Below are positions 6,020 to 14,861 of a stretch of DNA of 30,429 nt, one piece after another. Each line of letters starts with the position of its first letter. Positions within the stretch are counted from its first letter, which is position 1. The notes beneath the pieces were generated by a model, which was not told the origin of the DNA, did not search any database, and saw nothing but the letters and a program-made list of their open reading frames with translations. The DNA is from a virus. Location: the IMG/VR virus record IMGVR_UViG_3300025162_000138, positions 1 through 30,429 of that record; one strand, 5' to 3'. Position numbers and translations under genes: made by a program.

Positions 6020-7996
6020 CTACTGCCTTAAGAGCTTAGAGGCCTTAACGAGAGCATCGCTATAAGCGATATTATCCCTTTTCTGAATCTTACTCGCCAT
6101 AAGCGATAATTCAGAATTAGTTACTCCGTGTTCCGGCACTCCTTCCTCTTTAAACTTAGATACATCTCCGGCAAGTTCCGCATCCGTTATCTCAACCGCT
6201 TTAGCACTCTCGGCCATCTTTTTCTCCGAGGTAAGCTCTGAAAAGATAACTCCCTTATGTTTAGTTATCTCCTCTAAGAAGGTATAAAATAACTCCTTAA
6301 GAGATACCTGAGAATCGTCAAACTTAACCAGCTGGCTCTCCTCTAACCCCTCAGAGAAGGCCTTTACTATCCCATCAAACTTAGGGAGAAGTATCCCTCT
6401 GTTCTTATCAGAGAGAGTTTTAAGCCTCATATCAAAACTATCTTTCCTAAGCTTTTTAACTTCCTCATTAAGCTCTGAGAACTTCTTATCAGAGAGTATC
6501 TGCTCCGGGGTCTTTTCCTCCGGCTTAACTTCTTTATCCGGTATAGCCTCTCCCTTTCCCCACTTATGAGCAAACATAGAGTAGCAGGTAGTAACCGCTT
6601 TGGCCTCATCATCCGCATAATCCTTTCCTATCTCGGCCAAGCAGGAACTCATCCACTCTGCTGTAGGCTTTGCGTTATCATCCATAGCCTTAGGAGGCTC
6701 TTGGCCTTCTCCATCCTTCTTAGCTTTCTTAGCTTTAAACTCGGAGTATTCTCCCTGAACTTCTTTCTTGCCGTGTTTTTTTAGAAGGGCATGCTCCTCC
6801 GGTGTCCAGTCTTTAGGGTCTTTCTTAGCTATACCCTTAACCTTTTCTTTCTCGGAATCATCTATTACCTCGGAGGCCTTAACTACCGGAGGAGTTTTAT
6901 GCTTAGCAGTAACTTTCTTAACTCTCTCTTTCATCTGGTCAACCGCTTTCTTTTGGTCAGGAGTAACCTTATCCTTAGTAGTTTTAAACATCTCATCACA
7001 GAGTTCATTCTCAAGCTCTACATCATACTCCGGGTTATCCGGGGTAGTAGGGGTAGGAGTAGCATCTGTGTTCTTTTGAATATCTACCACCTCGCACTTC
7101 TTAGAGGCCTCATTAAACTTCATTCCGGGAGGGCATACTTTCCGTATATCCTCCGGGTTAGTTCCGGGAGCAGTCTGGACATTTCCGGTAGGCTCACATA
7201 TTGAGCCATTCCACTTAAACCCCTCCGGGCAGGCCGGGGTATCATCAAGCTTTATAGATTTAAGCTGTATAACCTCGGCCAACTGCTTAGAATCTATAGA
7301 ATCAAGTTTATTATCCTCCATAAACTTTATAGCCTCGGTATAGCAGCAAGGCACTCTTGCCTTTATCTCCTCTTTTGTCCATTTCATTGTATCCTCCTTA
7401 AAATCAGTTTCGGAGAAAGTAACAAGTGCCATACTCCCTTCCGAGTAGAATATCTTATGTATATCTCCTAAGCCTTTAACTGCCGGGACATCTGCACCGA
7501 GTAAGGCAATAGCTCTTATAACCTTCCCTATATTCTCATTAGTTCCGGGATATTTAAACTCATCATAAAGCTCTATACTTACCTTGCTATACCTCTTACT
7601 CTTTATAAGGTCATTAACCATATCCGGGAGGTTAGTAAAATCGGCATAAAGGGTATCTCCTACCCGGTAAAAATTAGTTCCATACCCGGCAGAAGGGAGG
7701 CCATCATTCTTAAGGAGTTCCTGATTTTCATTGTGTCCGAGCTTGAGAGGAGGGGTATGTATATCTGAGCGGATTAGAGCATTTGTATTCTTAGCCATCT
7801 CATCAAGGTCTGCCTGAGTATATTCCTTACCCTTCCAGTTTCCTATCTTAAATACCGGAACTGCCCTGATAGTATCCGGGGTATCATCATTCTTTTTAAC
7901 TTTCTTAAGGCCTCCGGTAACATGGACAGAGGCAGGAGAGGGTGATATAAACTCTTTCTTTTTAGCTATCATCTTATCGTAATCAGCTTTATTCAC
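6020..7996 (-). CDS. Mu gpI-like prohead protease fused to a scaffold, with Cys-rich insert
   Basis: A 658-residue protein. Residues about 40-185 match the Mu gpI protease family. 'PPLKLGHNENQ' offers His88, 'YSKVSIELYDEF' offers Ser140, and 'IALLGADVPAVKG' follows, as in prohead serine proteases. Residues about 205-305 hold an unusual part with a CC pair (217-218) and two similar motifs, 'CPEGFKWNGSICEP' and 'CPPGMKFNEASKKCEV'. Residues about 310-490 are charged, with a second Cys motif (SSCLAEIG...TTCYSMFAHKWG). The last 170 residues are helical and scaffold-like. Self-cleavage would release a scaffold core. It starts with GTG at 7996 behind TAGGAGGAGAGA, just downstream of a promoter and structured leader. 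Confidence 0.88.
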   Translation of the reverse strand: MNKADYDKMIAKKKEFISPSPASVHVTGGLKKVKKNDDTPDTIRAVPVFKIGNWKGKEYTQADLDEMAKNTNALIRSDIHTPPLKLGHNENQELLKNDGLPSAGYGTNFYRVGDTLYADFTNLPDMVNDLIKSKRYSKVSIELYDEFKYPGTNENIGKVIRAIALLGADVPAVKGLGDIHKIFYSEGSMALVTFSETDFKEDTMKWTKEEIKARVPCCYTEAIKFMEDNKLDSIDSKQLAEVIQLKSIKLDDTPACPEGFKWNGSICEPTGNVQTAPGTNPEDIRKVCPPGMKFNEASKKCEVVDIQKNTDATPTPTTPDNPEYDVELENELCDEMFKTTKDKVTPDQKKAVDQMKERVKKVTAKHKTPPVVKASEVIDDSEKEKVKGIAKKDPKDWTPEEHALLKKHGKKEVQGEYSEFKAKKAKKDGEGQEPPKAMDDNAKPTAEWMSSCLAEIGKDYADDEAKAVTTCYSMFAHKWGKGEAIPDKEVKPEEKTPEQILSDKKFSELNEEVKKLRKDSFDMRLKTLSDKNRGILLPKFDGIVKAFSEGLEESQLVKFDDSQVSLKELFYTFLEEITKHKGVIFSELTSEKKMAESAKAVEITDAELAGDVSKFKEEGVPEHGVTNSELSLMASKIQKRDNIAYSDALVKASKLLRQ

Positions 7997-8014
7997 TCTC
8001 TCCTCCTAATAAAA

Positions 8015-8080
8015 AAGAGTATTAACCTTGTATCTATCCGGAGCTGCCCGGTCTGCCATAAGCAGAAGGTTAATACTCTT
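8015..8080 (-). ncRNA. Three-way-junction leader or small RNA ending in a U-tract
   Basis: A perfect 15-bp inverted repeat (8066-8080 with 8015-8029) encloses two further hairpins: CTGC/GCAG (8062-8065 with 8053-8056) with a 5-nt loop, and CCGG/CCGG (8048-8051 with 8038-8041) with a 6-nt loop. Together they form a compact three-way junction. On the minus strand the closing stem runs into TTTTTT. The promoter at 8088-8116 predicts a start at about 8081, so the RNA would begin with the stem itself. This could be a free RNA of about 70 nt, an attenuator, or a protective 5' leader for the protease and capsid operon whose ribosome site follows at once. Confidence 0.65.
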
Positions 8081-8087
8081 ACTGGGG

Positions 8088-8116
8088 ATTATACTAAATG
8101 TTTTTTAATTTGTCTA
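8088..8116 (-). promoter_or_regulatory. Sigma-70-type promoter for capsid genes / structured RNA
   Basis: On the minus strand TAGACA (8116-8111), a 17-bp spacer, and a perfect TATAAT (8093-8088). The -35 box overlaps the end of the glycosyltransferase gene (stop at 8114). Start is expected at about 8081, the first bases of the three-way-junction element. It shares its -35 box with the promoters at 25623-25651 and 15277-15305. Confidence 0.75.
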
Positions 8117-10201
8117 TAGCTTAAATCTTTTCTTAATATCCGCATAGGTTTTTCTCTCCTCATCTAATACTCCCTTAGCATATAGATTCTCTAAGTTAAC
8201 AGTAGTTGAGGTAAAGTGAACTATAAAATTACTTACTACCTTAACTATCTCCTTATGTTTCCTTAATACCGCCATATCATAAATCCAGTTATCTCCGCAG
8301 AATATCTTAAGCTCCTCCGGTATAGGCTCCCAGTTCTCTTTCCGGCCAAAGATAAACCAACCGCCTGAAACATCCCGGAGAGAGACATGAACCGCAAGAA
8401 CCTCCTCCGATTCTGAACCCTTTTTAAAGTAATCCTCCGGGAGCTTATTCTCTGTTAAGTAGGTTACTACCCCTATCTCTGAGTGGCTTTCTAAGAGAGC
8501 TACGCACTCGGTTATTATCTCCGGCCTTACTAAAACATCATCATTAAGGAGGAGGTAGTAGGGAGTATCCGTAAGCTCTAAGCCAAAGTTCCAAGCCGGG
8601 TTAACATACCGATTAGCTCCGGTAAAGATATTAACCTTATCACTCCACTTCCGAGGGTGTTCTTTAAGCTTTCCGCTTTCCGTATTATCTAATATGTTAA
8701 TAGTTTTTATACAGGAACTCTTACTAAGCTCCATAACCGCTTTCTCAAATAACTCCATATTACATTTAGCTAAGGTAGGGATAACCACTGTAACGGAATT
8801 AGAGGGAAGTAACTTACCTTTAGCTGTAGTAGTCTTTAGGTATTCTCTCTCCCCTAAGAACTTATCTACTCTCCCGGCAACCTCCGGCTTAGCCTCTCTA
8901 ATTGCATCTCGGAGCATTAGCAGGTGTTCTGCTGAGGCCTCCTTAAAGTAAATCTCTAACCCCTTATCCTCTTTACCAAAGTTAATATAAACATCGGCTA
9001 AGTGTAACCTATTATTTAGAGTATCCTCAAACTTAATAGCCATCTCTGCAAACCTTTCCGCAAGCTCCGGCCTATAGTCTATAGCATAGGTTCTTGCTAA
9101 GAGGTTTATTATAGTTGTATTCTTAGGAGATTCCGTAAGAGCTAATTTAAAGCAATCTATAGCTCTCTGATACTTCTTAGCCTCTAAGTAAATCTCTCCC
9201 TTAGCTATATAAGGCCTCCAAGATACTTGAGCTAAATCGTAGGTTACTAATTTATTTGCGTTCTTAGAGTTATCTATAGCCTTATTAAATAGCTCTAAAG
9301 CTATCTCTGAGTGGCCTTCATAATCATACCAGAGGCCGAGGTTATAATAATAGCCGGGGTTAATAGTTTCAATAGCCTTAAACTCCTCCATCCTCTCTTT
9401 CTTTCCGGCTCTCATACAGCTCACCAGTAGGCCTTCATAGATAGTAGGGGTATAAATCTTATGTATATTCTCCGAGTTCTCTTTTATAAAGGCTAAGAAC
9501 TTCTCATAATAGGCTATACTTTTTTCATACTCCCCTATTCCGTAATACTGAACTCCGAGATGATAAAAGAAGTAAGGCTCATCTGGGGTAAGCTTAATCT
9601 GTTTTTCTAAGAGCTTTATATTCCGGTTATCCGTTCCTTTCCGTGCCTTCTCCCTTCTTAAATACCCGGTATGGTGTATTACTAAGCCTCTATTACGGAG
9701 CTTAGGATACTTACCCGGAATACCCTTAACCATATCCTCTCCGGGATTATTTATATTCTCATGGACAATAAAGTGGTATTTAATTTCCGGGTCATTAGGG
9801 AATAAGCGGTAGTTACTTGATATAGCAGGTTCAGGTAGGCCTTCCATTTGAGAGGCTATAGTAACTAAGTATAAAGCTCTCTCCTCCTTATCTAAAATCT
9901 TTTTAATAGTTTCATTACAGGATTCTGTTAGAGTTTCATCACAATCTAATTGAAAGATATAATCACCTGTAGCATATTTTAAGGCCTCATTCCGAGCTGC
10001 AGAGAAGTCTATATTATCCTCAGTAAAGGGAAAGGAGTAAACCTTATCGGTATATCTTTTAGCAATCTCTATTGTATTATCCGTGCTCCCGGTATCTATT
10101 ACTACTATCTCGTAAGGGTATGCTCCTATACTTCCGAGGCAGGCCGGGAGGTTCTTAGATTCATTCTTAGCAATAATACAAAAGGTTACTGATTTTCTCA
10201 T
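8114..10201 (-). CDS. GT2 glycosyltransferase - TPR - GT2-like fusion
   Basis: A 695-residue protein with two glycosyltransferase-like ends and a TPR middle. Residues about 4-230 are GT-A family 2: 'VTFCIIAKNESKNLPACLGSI', 'EIVVIDTGSTDNT', 'FSAARNEAL', and acidic 'QLDCDETL' for metal/nucleotide-sugar binding. Residues about 205-430 hold TPR-like helices ('FYHLGVQYYGIGEYEKSIAYYEKFL', 'EALELFNKAI', 'YQRAIDCFKLAL'). From about 465 a second GT2-like domain follows: 'VTVVIPTLAKCN', 'NRYVNPAWNFGLE', 'YYLLLNDDVLV'. It sits between portal and protease genes, so its target may be a head protein. There is no signal peptide or membrane anchor, so it should act in the cytoplasm. It may also act on host surface glycans. 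Confidence 0.88.
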   Translation of the reverse strand: MRKSVTFCIIAKNESKNLPACLGSIGAYPYEIVVIDTGSTDNTIEIAKRYTDKVYSFPFTEDNIDFSAARNEALKYATGDYIFQLDCDETLTESCNETIKKILDKEERALYLVTIASQMEGLPEPAISSNYRLFPNDPEIKYHFIVHENINNPGEDMVKGIPGKYPKLRNRGLVIHHTGYLRREKARKGTDNRNIKLLEKQIKLTPDEPYFFYHLGVQYYGIGEYEKSIAYYEKFLAFIKENSENIHKIYTPTIYEGLLVSCMRAGKKERMEEFKAIETINPGYYYNLGLWYDYEGHSEIALELFNKAIDNSKNANKLVTYDLAQVSWRPYIAKGEIYLEAKKYQRAIDCFKLALTESPKNTTIINLLARTYAIDYRPELAERFAEMAIKFEDTLNNRLHLADVYINFGKEDKGLEIYFKEASAEHLLMLRDAIREAKPEVAGRVDKFLGEREYLKTTTAKGKLLPSNSVTVVIPTLAKCNMELFEKAVMELSKSSCIKTINILDNTESGKLKEHPRKWSDKVNIFTGANRYVNPAWNFGLELTDTPYYLLLNDDVLVRPEIITECVALLESHSEIGVVTYLTENKLPEDYFKKGSESEEVLAVHVSLRDVSGGWFIFGRKENWEPIPEELKIFCGDNWIYDMAVLRKHKEIVKVVSNFIVHFTSTTVNLENLYAKGVLDEERKTYADIKKRFKL

Positions 10202-10224
10202 CTTTCTCTCCTTTAAGGTAGGCT

Positions 10225-12543
10225 TTACTTCTCTCCGGGTTTATTAAATCCTTTATCCGGGGTTATATTCTTAGGAGGTAACTCCGATTCAGTCCAAGTA
10301 TCATCGGAGGTAATCGGAACCACCATACATCTGCAGTTATAGCCATTAGGAGGCATCCACATTTTCCATATAGGGTTATTAACGGAGTAAGTCTTTCCAT
10401 CCATCCAAGCATGATTAGGCCTTACCCGATCATCAAGTATAGCCGAGTATTGATAAGCTACTACATAATCATCCAGTGCCGGGTCTTCAAAAAAAGCTTT
10501 CCGGCCTTGATTAAGGGCATCCATATAATTAGTCCTTACTATCGTTTCAATTCTCCCTCCTACTACATCCTCAGCTATAGAGGCATCATTTGCTTCAAGG
10601 TTTATGTAAACCTCCATATTTGAATCTATCTCACTTATAGTATCCTTTAAGGTGGCTCCGGTCTTTATCGCATTTAAGAGTATATCCTTAATTTTACTCT
10701 CGATAGCTGACTTCTCAAACCCGGCAAGCCTATAGATTTTCTGCCTAAAATATTCTATAGCCTCTACCGGAGTTACATCCCTTAAATCTACTGAGGCAAA
10801 TATCTTAACCTCACTAAAGTTCCTATAATCCCGGAACTTAAGAGCTTTCTTTCTCCCGGTAGTTTCCTTCCGGCCATCCCTCATACCTTTCTTAAAGGCA
10901 TCTGTAAGAACCTTCTCAAACTCCTGCTTAATATCTCCTACATACTTAAGCTGTAGGGTATTTATAGCCTTTATATTCTTATCCTGTAGAATCTTTTTCC
11001 GGCCTATATCGTCAATAAGCTCCTTAACTCCATCCTGAATAATCTTAGCTATTTTAAAGGAGGAGCTTAAAGTATCCTCTCTCTGTATCTGTCTAATCTC
11101 CGCAAAATCTACAAATACCTCATAGGGAGTAAACTCTCTCCGCTGAACTCCGGTAAAGAGAGTATCAGAGAACTCTGAGTAATCCTCCTCAATATTATCT
11201 ACCGGAGTAGGAGTAGGTGTAGGCTCTGGGGTAGGGGTATTATAGGTAGTTTCCGGGGTTATAAGTTTATCGGCCTTATAGGGTAGGTGCATCCACTCCC
11301 TCAAGAACTTTTCATCCTCCGGTATCGGTTTAATAGTTCCGTTAGTTACTCCAAGATAGTAGAGGTTAATAATTTTCTCTCTATCCTCCTGAATAAGAGG
11401 TTTAAATCTAAACTCCGGGTATTCCGTAACATTCCTATAATTATAATCTACAAGCCTCTTAATAATTTGAGGGTTAATAGCCTTCTCTGCTATATCTATC
11501 CCTAATTGCTCCTCAAACATCATGAGCACATCCATGTGAACCTGTCCGAGTGAATAGCTCCCTACCTTCCCGGCCTCTGCAGAGAGGCTCTGGCCGAGTA
11601 TTACCTTTCTAATCTGAGTATTGAACCAGTCAAGCCCAGCGGTGTAGGGGTCTTTCCCTCCCTGACTCTGAGCCTCTTTAAGCTCAAACTCTATCGTATT
11701 AGGTATAACCATTCCGGTTTCAATTCTTATCTGCCTAATCATATTTAGAATACTATTTTTAGCTTTATCGTCTATATTCGGAGGAACTTTAACTACCGGG
11801 AAAGGGTGCCCATACTTCTCTGTATAAATACCCCAGGCTCTTACAAATACCTGCTTAAGATACCAGTAATCATAGAGGGTAATTATTCGGCTCTTACCAA
11901 ACACATTCTCATATTGTTTCTGCCAAGTATAAACTACAAACTTGCTTATATCGTATTCTCCGCCATACTCCATAGAACTTCTATTTATAATCTGGAGAGG
12001 ATTATCAAAGTCATCAGTAAAGACATTAAAGTATTTCGGGTTACGAGCCTTAAGAGCCTTTAGGTTAATCTTTCCGGCCCACTTCCCATCTGGGATAATA
12101 TCCCATACTAATTCGGATAAGCTCCAACCCATAGCAACCGCATCTAACATTTCATTCAGGTCATCATCAAAAGAACCGGAGATATAATCAAAGTTATATT
12201 CTACAAACTCCCTAATCTCCTTAGCTCTATCGGATTCATCTGAGGCTATAATCTCCCACCCGGAGGAGAGCCGGATAGTTTTAAAGGTGTTAATAGCTCC
12301 GGCAATTTCCGGGTCATCCATCATCCTTTGTAGTATGCTAAAGTCTTTTCTCTTTAGGAGGTCATCCGGGGTATAAGGAACTAATTTTAACCGCTTATAA
12401 ATAGCAGAATCATCTATACCAAACTCTGCGGATAATATCGGGGTATCTATCTTAGTTTTTTCTGATGTCTGTCGCTGAAATATCTTGCCGAGAAAAGAGA
12501 AGTTAGTATGTTTCGGGGTTTTTAAATCCGGGGTATCAGGCAT
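10225..12543 (-). CDS. Portal protein (Mu gp29-like) fused to gpF-like minor head protein
   Basis: A 772-residue fusion. Residues about 30-430 match the Mu gp29/DUF935 portal: 'ILQRMMDDPEIAGAINTFKT', 'MGWSLSELVWDI', 'KYGHPFPVVKVPPN', 'VILGQSLSAEAGKVGSYSLG' and 'FRFKPLIQEDREK'. A Pro/Thr linker (TPTPEPTPTPTP, about 445-456) joins it to a gpF-like domain (Phage_Mu_F) ending 'AILDDRVRPNHAWMDGKTY' and 'WMPPNGYNCRCMVVPI', the classic C-terminal motif. Portal and gpF are separate genes in Mu, but fusions occur in other phages. The last residues, KGFNKPGEK, repeat a stretch in the terminase. The ATG at 12543 has AGGAGGAACTA upstream. Confidence 0.93.
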   Translation of the reverse strand: MPDTPDLKTPKHTNFSFLGKIFQRQTSEKTKIDTPILSAEFGIDDSAIYKRLKLVPYTPDDLLKRKDFSILQRMMDDPEIAGAINTFKTIRLSSGWEIIASDESDRAKEIREFVEYNFDYISGSFDDDLNEMLDAVAMGWSLSELVWDIIPDGKWAGKINLKALKARNPKYFNVFTDDFDNPLQIINRSSMEYGGEYDISKFVVYTWQKQYENVFGKSRIITLYDYWYLKQVFVRAWGIYTEKYGHPFPVVKVPPNIDDKAKNSILNMIRQIRIETGMVIPNTIEFELKEAQSQGGKDPYTAGLDWFNTQIRKVILGQSLSAEAGKVGSYSLGQVHMDVLMMFEEQLGIDIAEKAINPQIIKRLVDYNYRNVTEYPEFRFKPLIQEDREKIINLYYLGVTNGTIKPIPEDEKFLREWMHLPYKADKLITPETTYNTPTPEPTPTPTPVDNIEEDYSEFSDTLFTGVQRREFTPYEVFVDFAEIRQIQREDTLSSSFKIAKIIQDGVKELIDDIGRKKILQDKNIKAINTLQLKYVGDIKQEFEKVLTDAFKKGMRDGRKETTGRKKALKFRDYRNFSEVKIFASVDLRDVTPVEAIEYFRQKIYRLAGFEKSAIESKIKDILLNAIKTGATLKDTISEIDSNMEVYINLEANDASIAEDVVGGRIETIVRTNYMDALNQGRKAFFEDPALDDYVVAYQYSAILDDRVRPNHAWMDGKTYSVNNPIWKMWMPPNGYNCRCMVVPITSDDTWTESELPPKNITPDKGFNKPGEK

Positions 12544-12550
12544 TAGTTCC

Positions 12551-12569
12551 TCCTATTTAAAAAGGAGTA
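12551..12569 (-). promoter_or_regulatory. Small hairpin covering the portal ribosome site
   Basis: On the mRNA strand, CTCCT (12567-12563) can pair with AGGAG (12554-12550) across an 8-nt A/T-rich loop. The right arm is the Shine-Dalgarno sequence of the portal gene. A hairpin here could lower or time portal translation. With only five strong pairs it may be marginal, and any pyrimidine-rich tract near a ribosome site can produce this by chance. Confidence 0.3.
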
Positions 12570-12594
12570 TATACTAAGAATCTAATTTTGTAAA
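12566..12594 (-). promoter_or_regulatory. Promoter for the portal gene
   Basis: On the minus strand TTTACA (12594-12589), a 17-bp spacer, and TATACT (12571-12566). The -35 box lies inside the 3' end of the preceding glycosyltransferase gene (stop 12582), the same arrangement as at 8088-8116. The -10 box is part of the 10-bp palindrome AGTATATACT. Transcription would start at about 12559, a short leader before the portal ATG at 12543. Confidence 0.6.
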
Positions 12595-13382
12595 GAGGTT
12601 ATATTCTGGGTAATAGAGATAAAGTTATTTAACATCTCCTCTGCTGACTTCCCTCCGTAATGCTGTAGGTATTTCTCCCGGTATTCCGGTATCTCCTCTC
12701 TGGCGGTAGGCCTCACTTCCGTGCCTATAGAGATACCCTTAAGGCTTAGGCTATCAAGCTTATAGGGAGAGTTATTAGGGATATAAACAACCGGGGTATT
12801 ACAGAATAAGGCCTCAGAGATAAGAGAAGTTAAACCATCATAGGTATAAAAGGCCTTACTCCTCTTAAGAAGGGTAGCAACCTCCTCCCTACTCTCCGGG
12901 TAGTTATATGTAATCTCTATAGCCGGGAGAGTATCCGCAAACTTATCCCTAAACCCTTTCCCTACCCAAAGGGTGTTTATATCCCTCTCCGGGAGATTTA
13001 AGCGGTTAAAGAGGTTATGCTCTATAAGGTCAAAGCATAGGAGCTTATCTGCTCCCGGAAACCCGGAACTCCAGTAGAACTTAGTAGGGATATTACTCCC
13101 TCTATCCGGGCCAAGATTCCATAGAACTGGCCTTAAGGCCTTAAGCTCATTAAAAGGGATTATATCAGGATAAACTACTATAGCTCCCTTAGCTATCATC
13201 TCTCTCATTCCCGGTATATCGGAGGCTAAGGAGGGAGCATTAAAGGTATGCGGTAATCCTATAGGAGAAAACATATAAGCCTCTCGGCCTCTTTCCCGGA
13301 GCTTATTACAGAGCATAAATAAAGCTTTAACTCCGGCATTACAATTCCTATAGGCCGGAGATACAATTATATAGGGTATCAT
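12582..13382 (-). CDS. GT-B type glycosyltransferase (family 4/1-like)
   Basis: A 266-residue protein with a GT-B pattern but shorter than typical GT4 enzymes (about 350-400). The N-terminal part, 'IIVSPAYRNCNAGVKALFMLCNKLRERGREAYMF', is a Rossmann strand plus glycine/helix as in many acceptor domains. The C-terminal 'SKAFYTYDGLTSLISEALFCNTPVVYIPNN' matches the GT-B donor site, including the conserved Glu (SEAL) that contacts nucleotide sugar. It lies 9 nt after the terminase and 38 nt before the portal, so it is part of the packaging/head operon. With the GT2 fusion it suggests glycosylation of a virion part or a host target. The substrate cannot be read from sequence. Confidence 0.82.
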   Translation of the reverse strand: MIPYIIVSPAYRNCNAGVKALFMLCNKLRERGREAYMFSPIGLPHTFNAPSLASDIPGMREMIAKGAIVVYPDIIPFNELKALRPVLWNLGPDRGSNIPTKFYWSSGFPGADKLLCFDLIEHNLFNRLNLPERDINTLWVGKGFRDKFADTLPAIEITYNYPESREEVATLLKRSKAFYTYDGLTSLISEALFCNTPVVYIPNNSPYKLDSLSLKGISIGTEVRPTAREEIPEYREKYLQHYGGKSAEEMLNNFISITQNITSLQN

Positions 13383-13391
13383 AGCTCTCCT

Positions 13392-14861
13392 TTAATCCGG
13401 TAGGTTATAAAGTTCCTCTCTTACCCTCGGCAACTCTCTGGCGGTTTCAACCTTTCCTGCTCCGGTAAACCATAGGCTATTACTATCTACCTCTCCCGGC
13501 TTATTAAATCCCTTAGAGAAGGTTACAGCTAAGGCCTCAGCGGTATTAGGAGAATCTATACCCTCTAACTTAAGCTCCTGCTTACTTTTCATCTGAACCT
13601 TCCCGGAGCTATTAAACTTCCATTTATTATCGGCTATCTCATCAAAATCCGGGTTATCCTCTAAAGCTCCTCCGGCTTCTAACCAGTCTTTAAGGTTCAT
13701 ATACATCTCGGCCTTTACATTAAGGAACTTTGAGTAATATTCTCTCTTTCCGTTTATAACCTTAAACTCCTGCGTAGGCCTATCTCCTGCTCCTACCCGG
13801 TTTATATATACCCCTAATTCCTCTAACCTATCACTTACTCCCTCTCCTATCCCTAATGTATCTATAAAGACATCCTGCTGGGGTATTCCCTCCTCCTTCA
13901 TAATCCTCTGAGTTTTTTCTACATTCACCATAAGATTCTTTATATTATCCTTATCCTTAACATAAGCATAGTTATCCGTTCTTATAACATATACACTCTC
14001 ATCTCCTCCGTGGCCGGGGTCAATTCCTAAGAGCTTTCTCCCGGTAGGCCTTACCCTCTTACTCCGAGCCTGCTCTATTAAGTCTAAGGAGGCTAAAGGC
14101 CTCCAACCTAAATTATCAATATCATTCCCGGTAGGGAACTTACACTCATAGAGGATAGAGTAAAAGGCCTCCTTACTCATCTCAGCAAGATACTCCTTAC
14201 TAAACCTCCCCTCCTTAAGAGCCATCTTATCATCTATAAATATCTTATCCTTAGAGGATTTAAAGGCCTTATAAAAATGATTCCGGTTAATCGGGTTTCC
14301 TGTCTCAAGCATAAAGTTATCCTGAGAGCCTCCGAGCATCCTCTTAACCATAGCATAAACCTCATCGGAAAGTAAGGGAGATTCATCTAAGATAATATTA
14401 GGAGAACCGAAAGAGAGGAGGGCATCCATCATAGCCTTCCGGTTCTTAGTCTGAGCCGAGAGTATAAATACCTCCCCTCCGTTCTTATAGGTTATTCTAT
14501 CCTTTGACTTCTCCTGCTTAAGTCTTTCTAAGGATATGTTCCCGGCAATCTCTGAAAAGAATAGAGGATTATCAAATAGGTGCTGTAATACATAATTCAT
14601 TATTACCCGGCTCTTTTTATCGGTGGCTCCGATTATACACCACTTCTCGTGCTTAACAGTGCTCCGGGCAACTACTCCGCAGGCACAGGCCTCCGATTTA
14701 CCATACTGAGTAGGAGTTACTACATAGAGCCTCTGAGGAGTTTTACAGCAAATAGAGTTAAAGATTTTCTTTTGGCCTTCATAGAAGTGGAAGGGAGAGC
14801 CATCCTCCCTCTTAAAGAGCTTACTTAAGGCTAAGGAGGCCGAGTGCATAGTCTCAGGCAT
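13392..14861 (-). CDS. terL: Terminase large subunit (Mu gp28-like)
   Basis: A 489-residue packaging motor and nuclease. The ATPase part shows a Walker A-like 'TPTQYGKS' (residues 49-56), the Walker B strand 'NIILDESPLL', and coupling motif 'LETGNP'. The nuclease part shows acidic residues in 'LLGIDPGHGGDESVYVI', 'VFIDTLGIGEGVSDRL' and 'IDSPNTAEALAVTF', the RNase H-like set. This fits the Mu gp28 family, in agreement with the other head genes. It overlaps the small subunit end by 8 nt. Residues 450-457 (KGFNKPGE) recur at the portal C-terminus. Confidence 0.93.
   Translation of the reverse strand: MPETMHSASLALSKLFKREDGSPFHFYEGQKKIFNSICCKTPQRLYVVTPTQYGKSEACACGVVARSTVKHEKWCIIGATDKKSRVIMNYVLQHLFDNPLFFSEIAGNISLERLKQEKSKDRITYKNGGEVFILSAQTKNRKAMMDALLSFGSPNIILDESPLLSDEVYAMVKRMLGGSQDNFMLETGNPINRNHFYKAFKSSKDKIFIDDKMALKEGRFSKEYLAEMSKEAFYSILYECKFPTGNDIDNLGWRPLASLDLIEQARSKRVRPTGRKLLGIDPGHGGDESVYVIRTDNYAYVKDKDNIKNLMVNVEKTQRIMKEEGIPQQDVFIDTLGIGEGVSDRLEELGVYINRVGAGDRPTQEFKVINGKREYYSKFLNVKAEMYMNLKDWLEAGGALEDNPDFDEIADNKWKFNSSGKVQMKSKQELKLEGIDSPNTAEALAVTFSKGFNKPGEVDSNSLWFTGAGKVETARELPRVREELYNLPD

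Noticed and set aside
6566-7204. Plus-strand open frames of 72-137 codons opposite the protease-scaffold gene
   Set aside because: They are antisense shadows of a well-supported minus-strand gene, lack ribosome sites, and have low-complexity Leu/Ser-rich translations.
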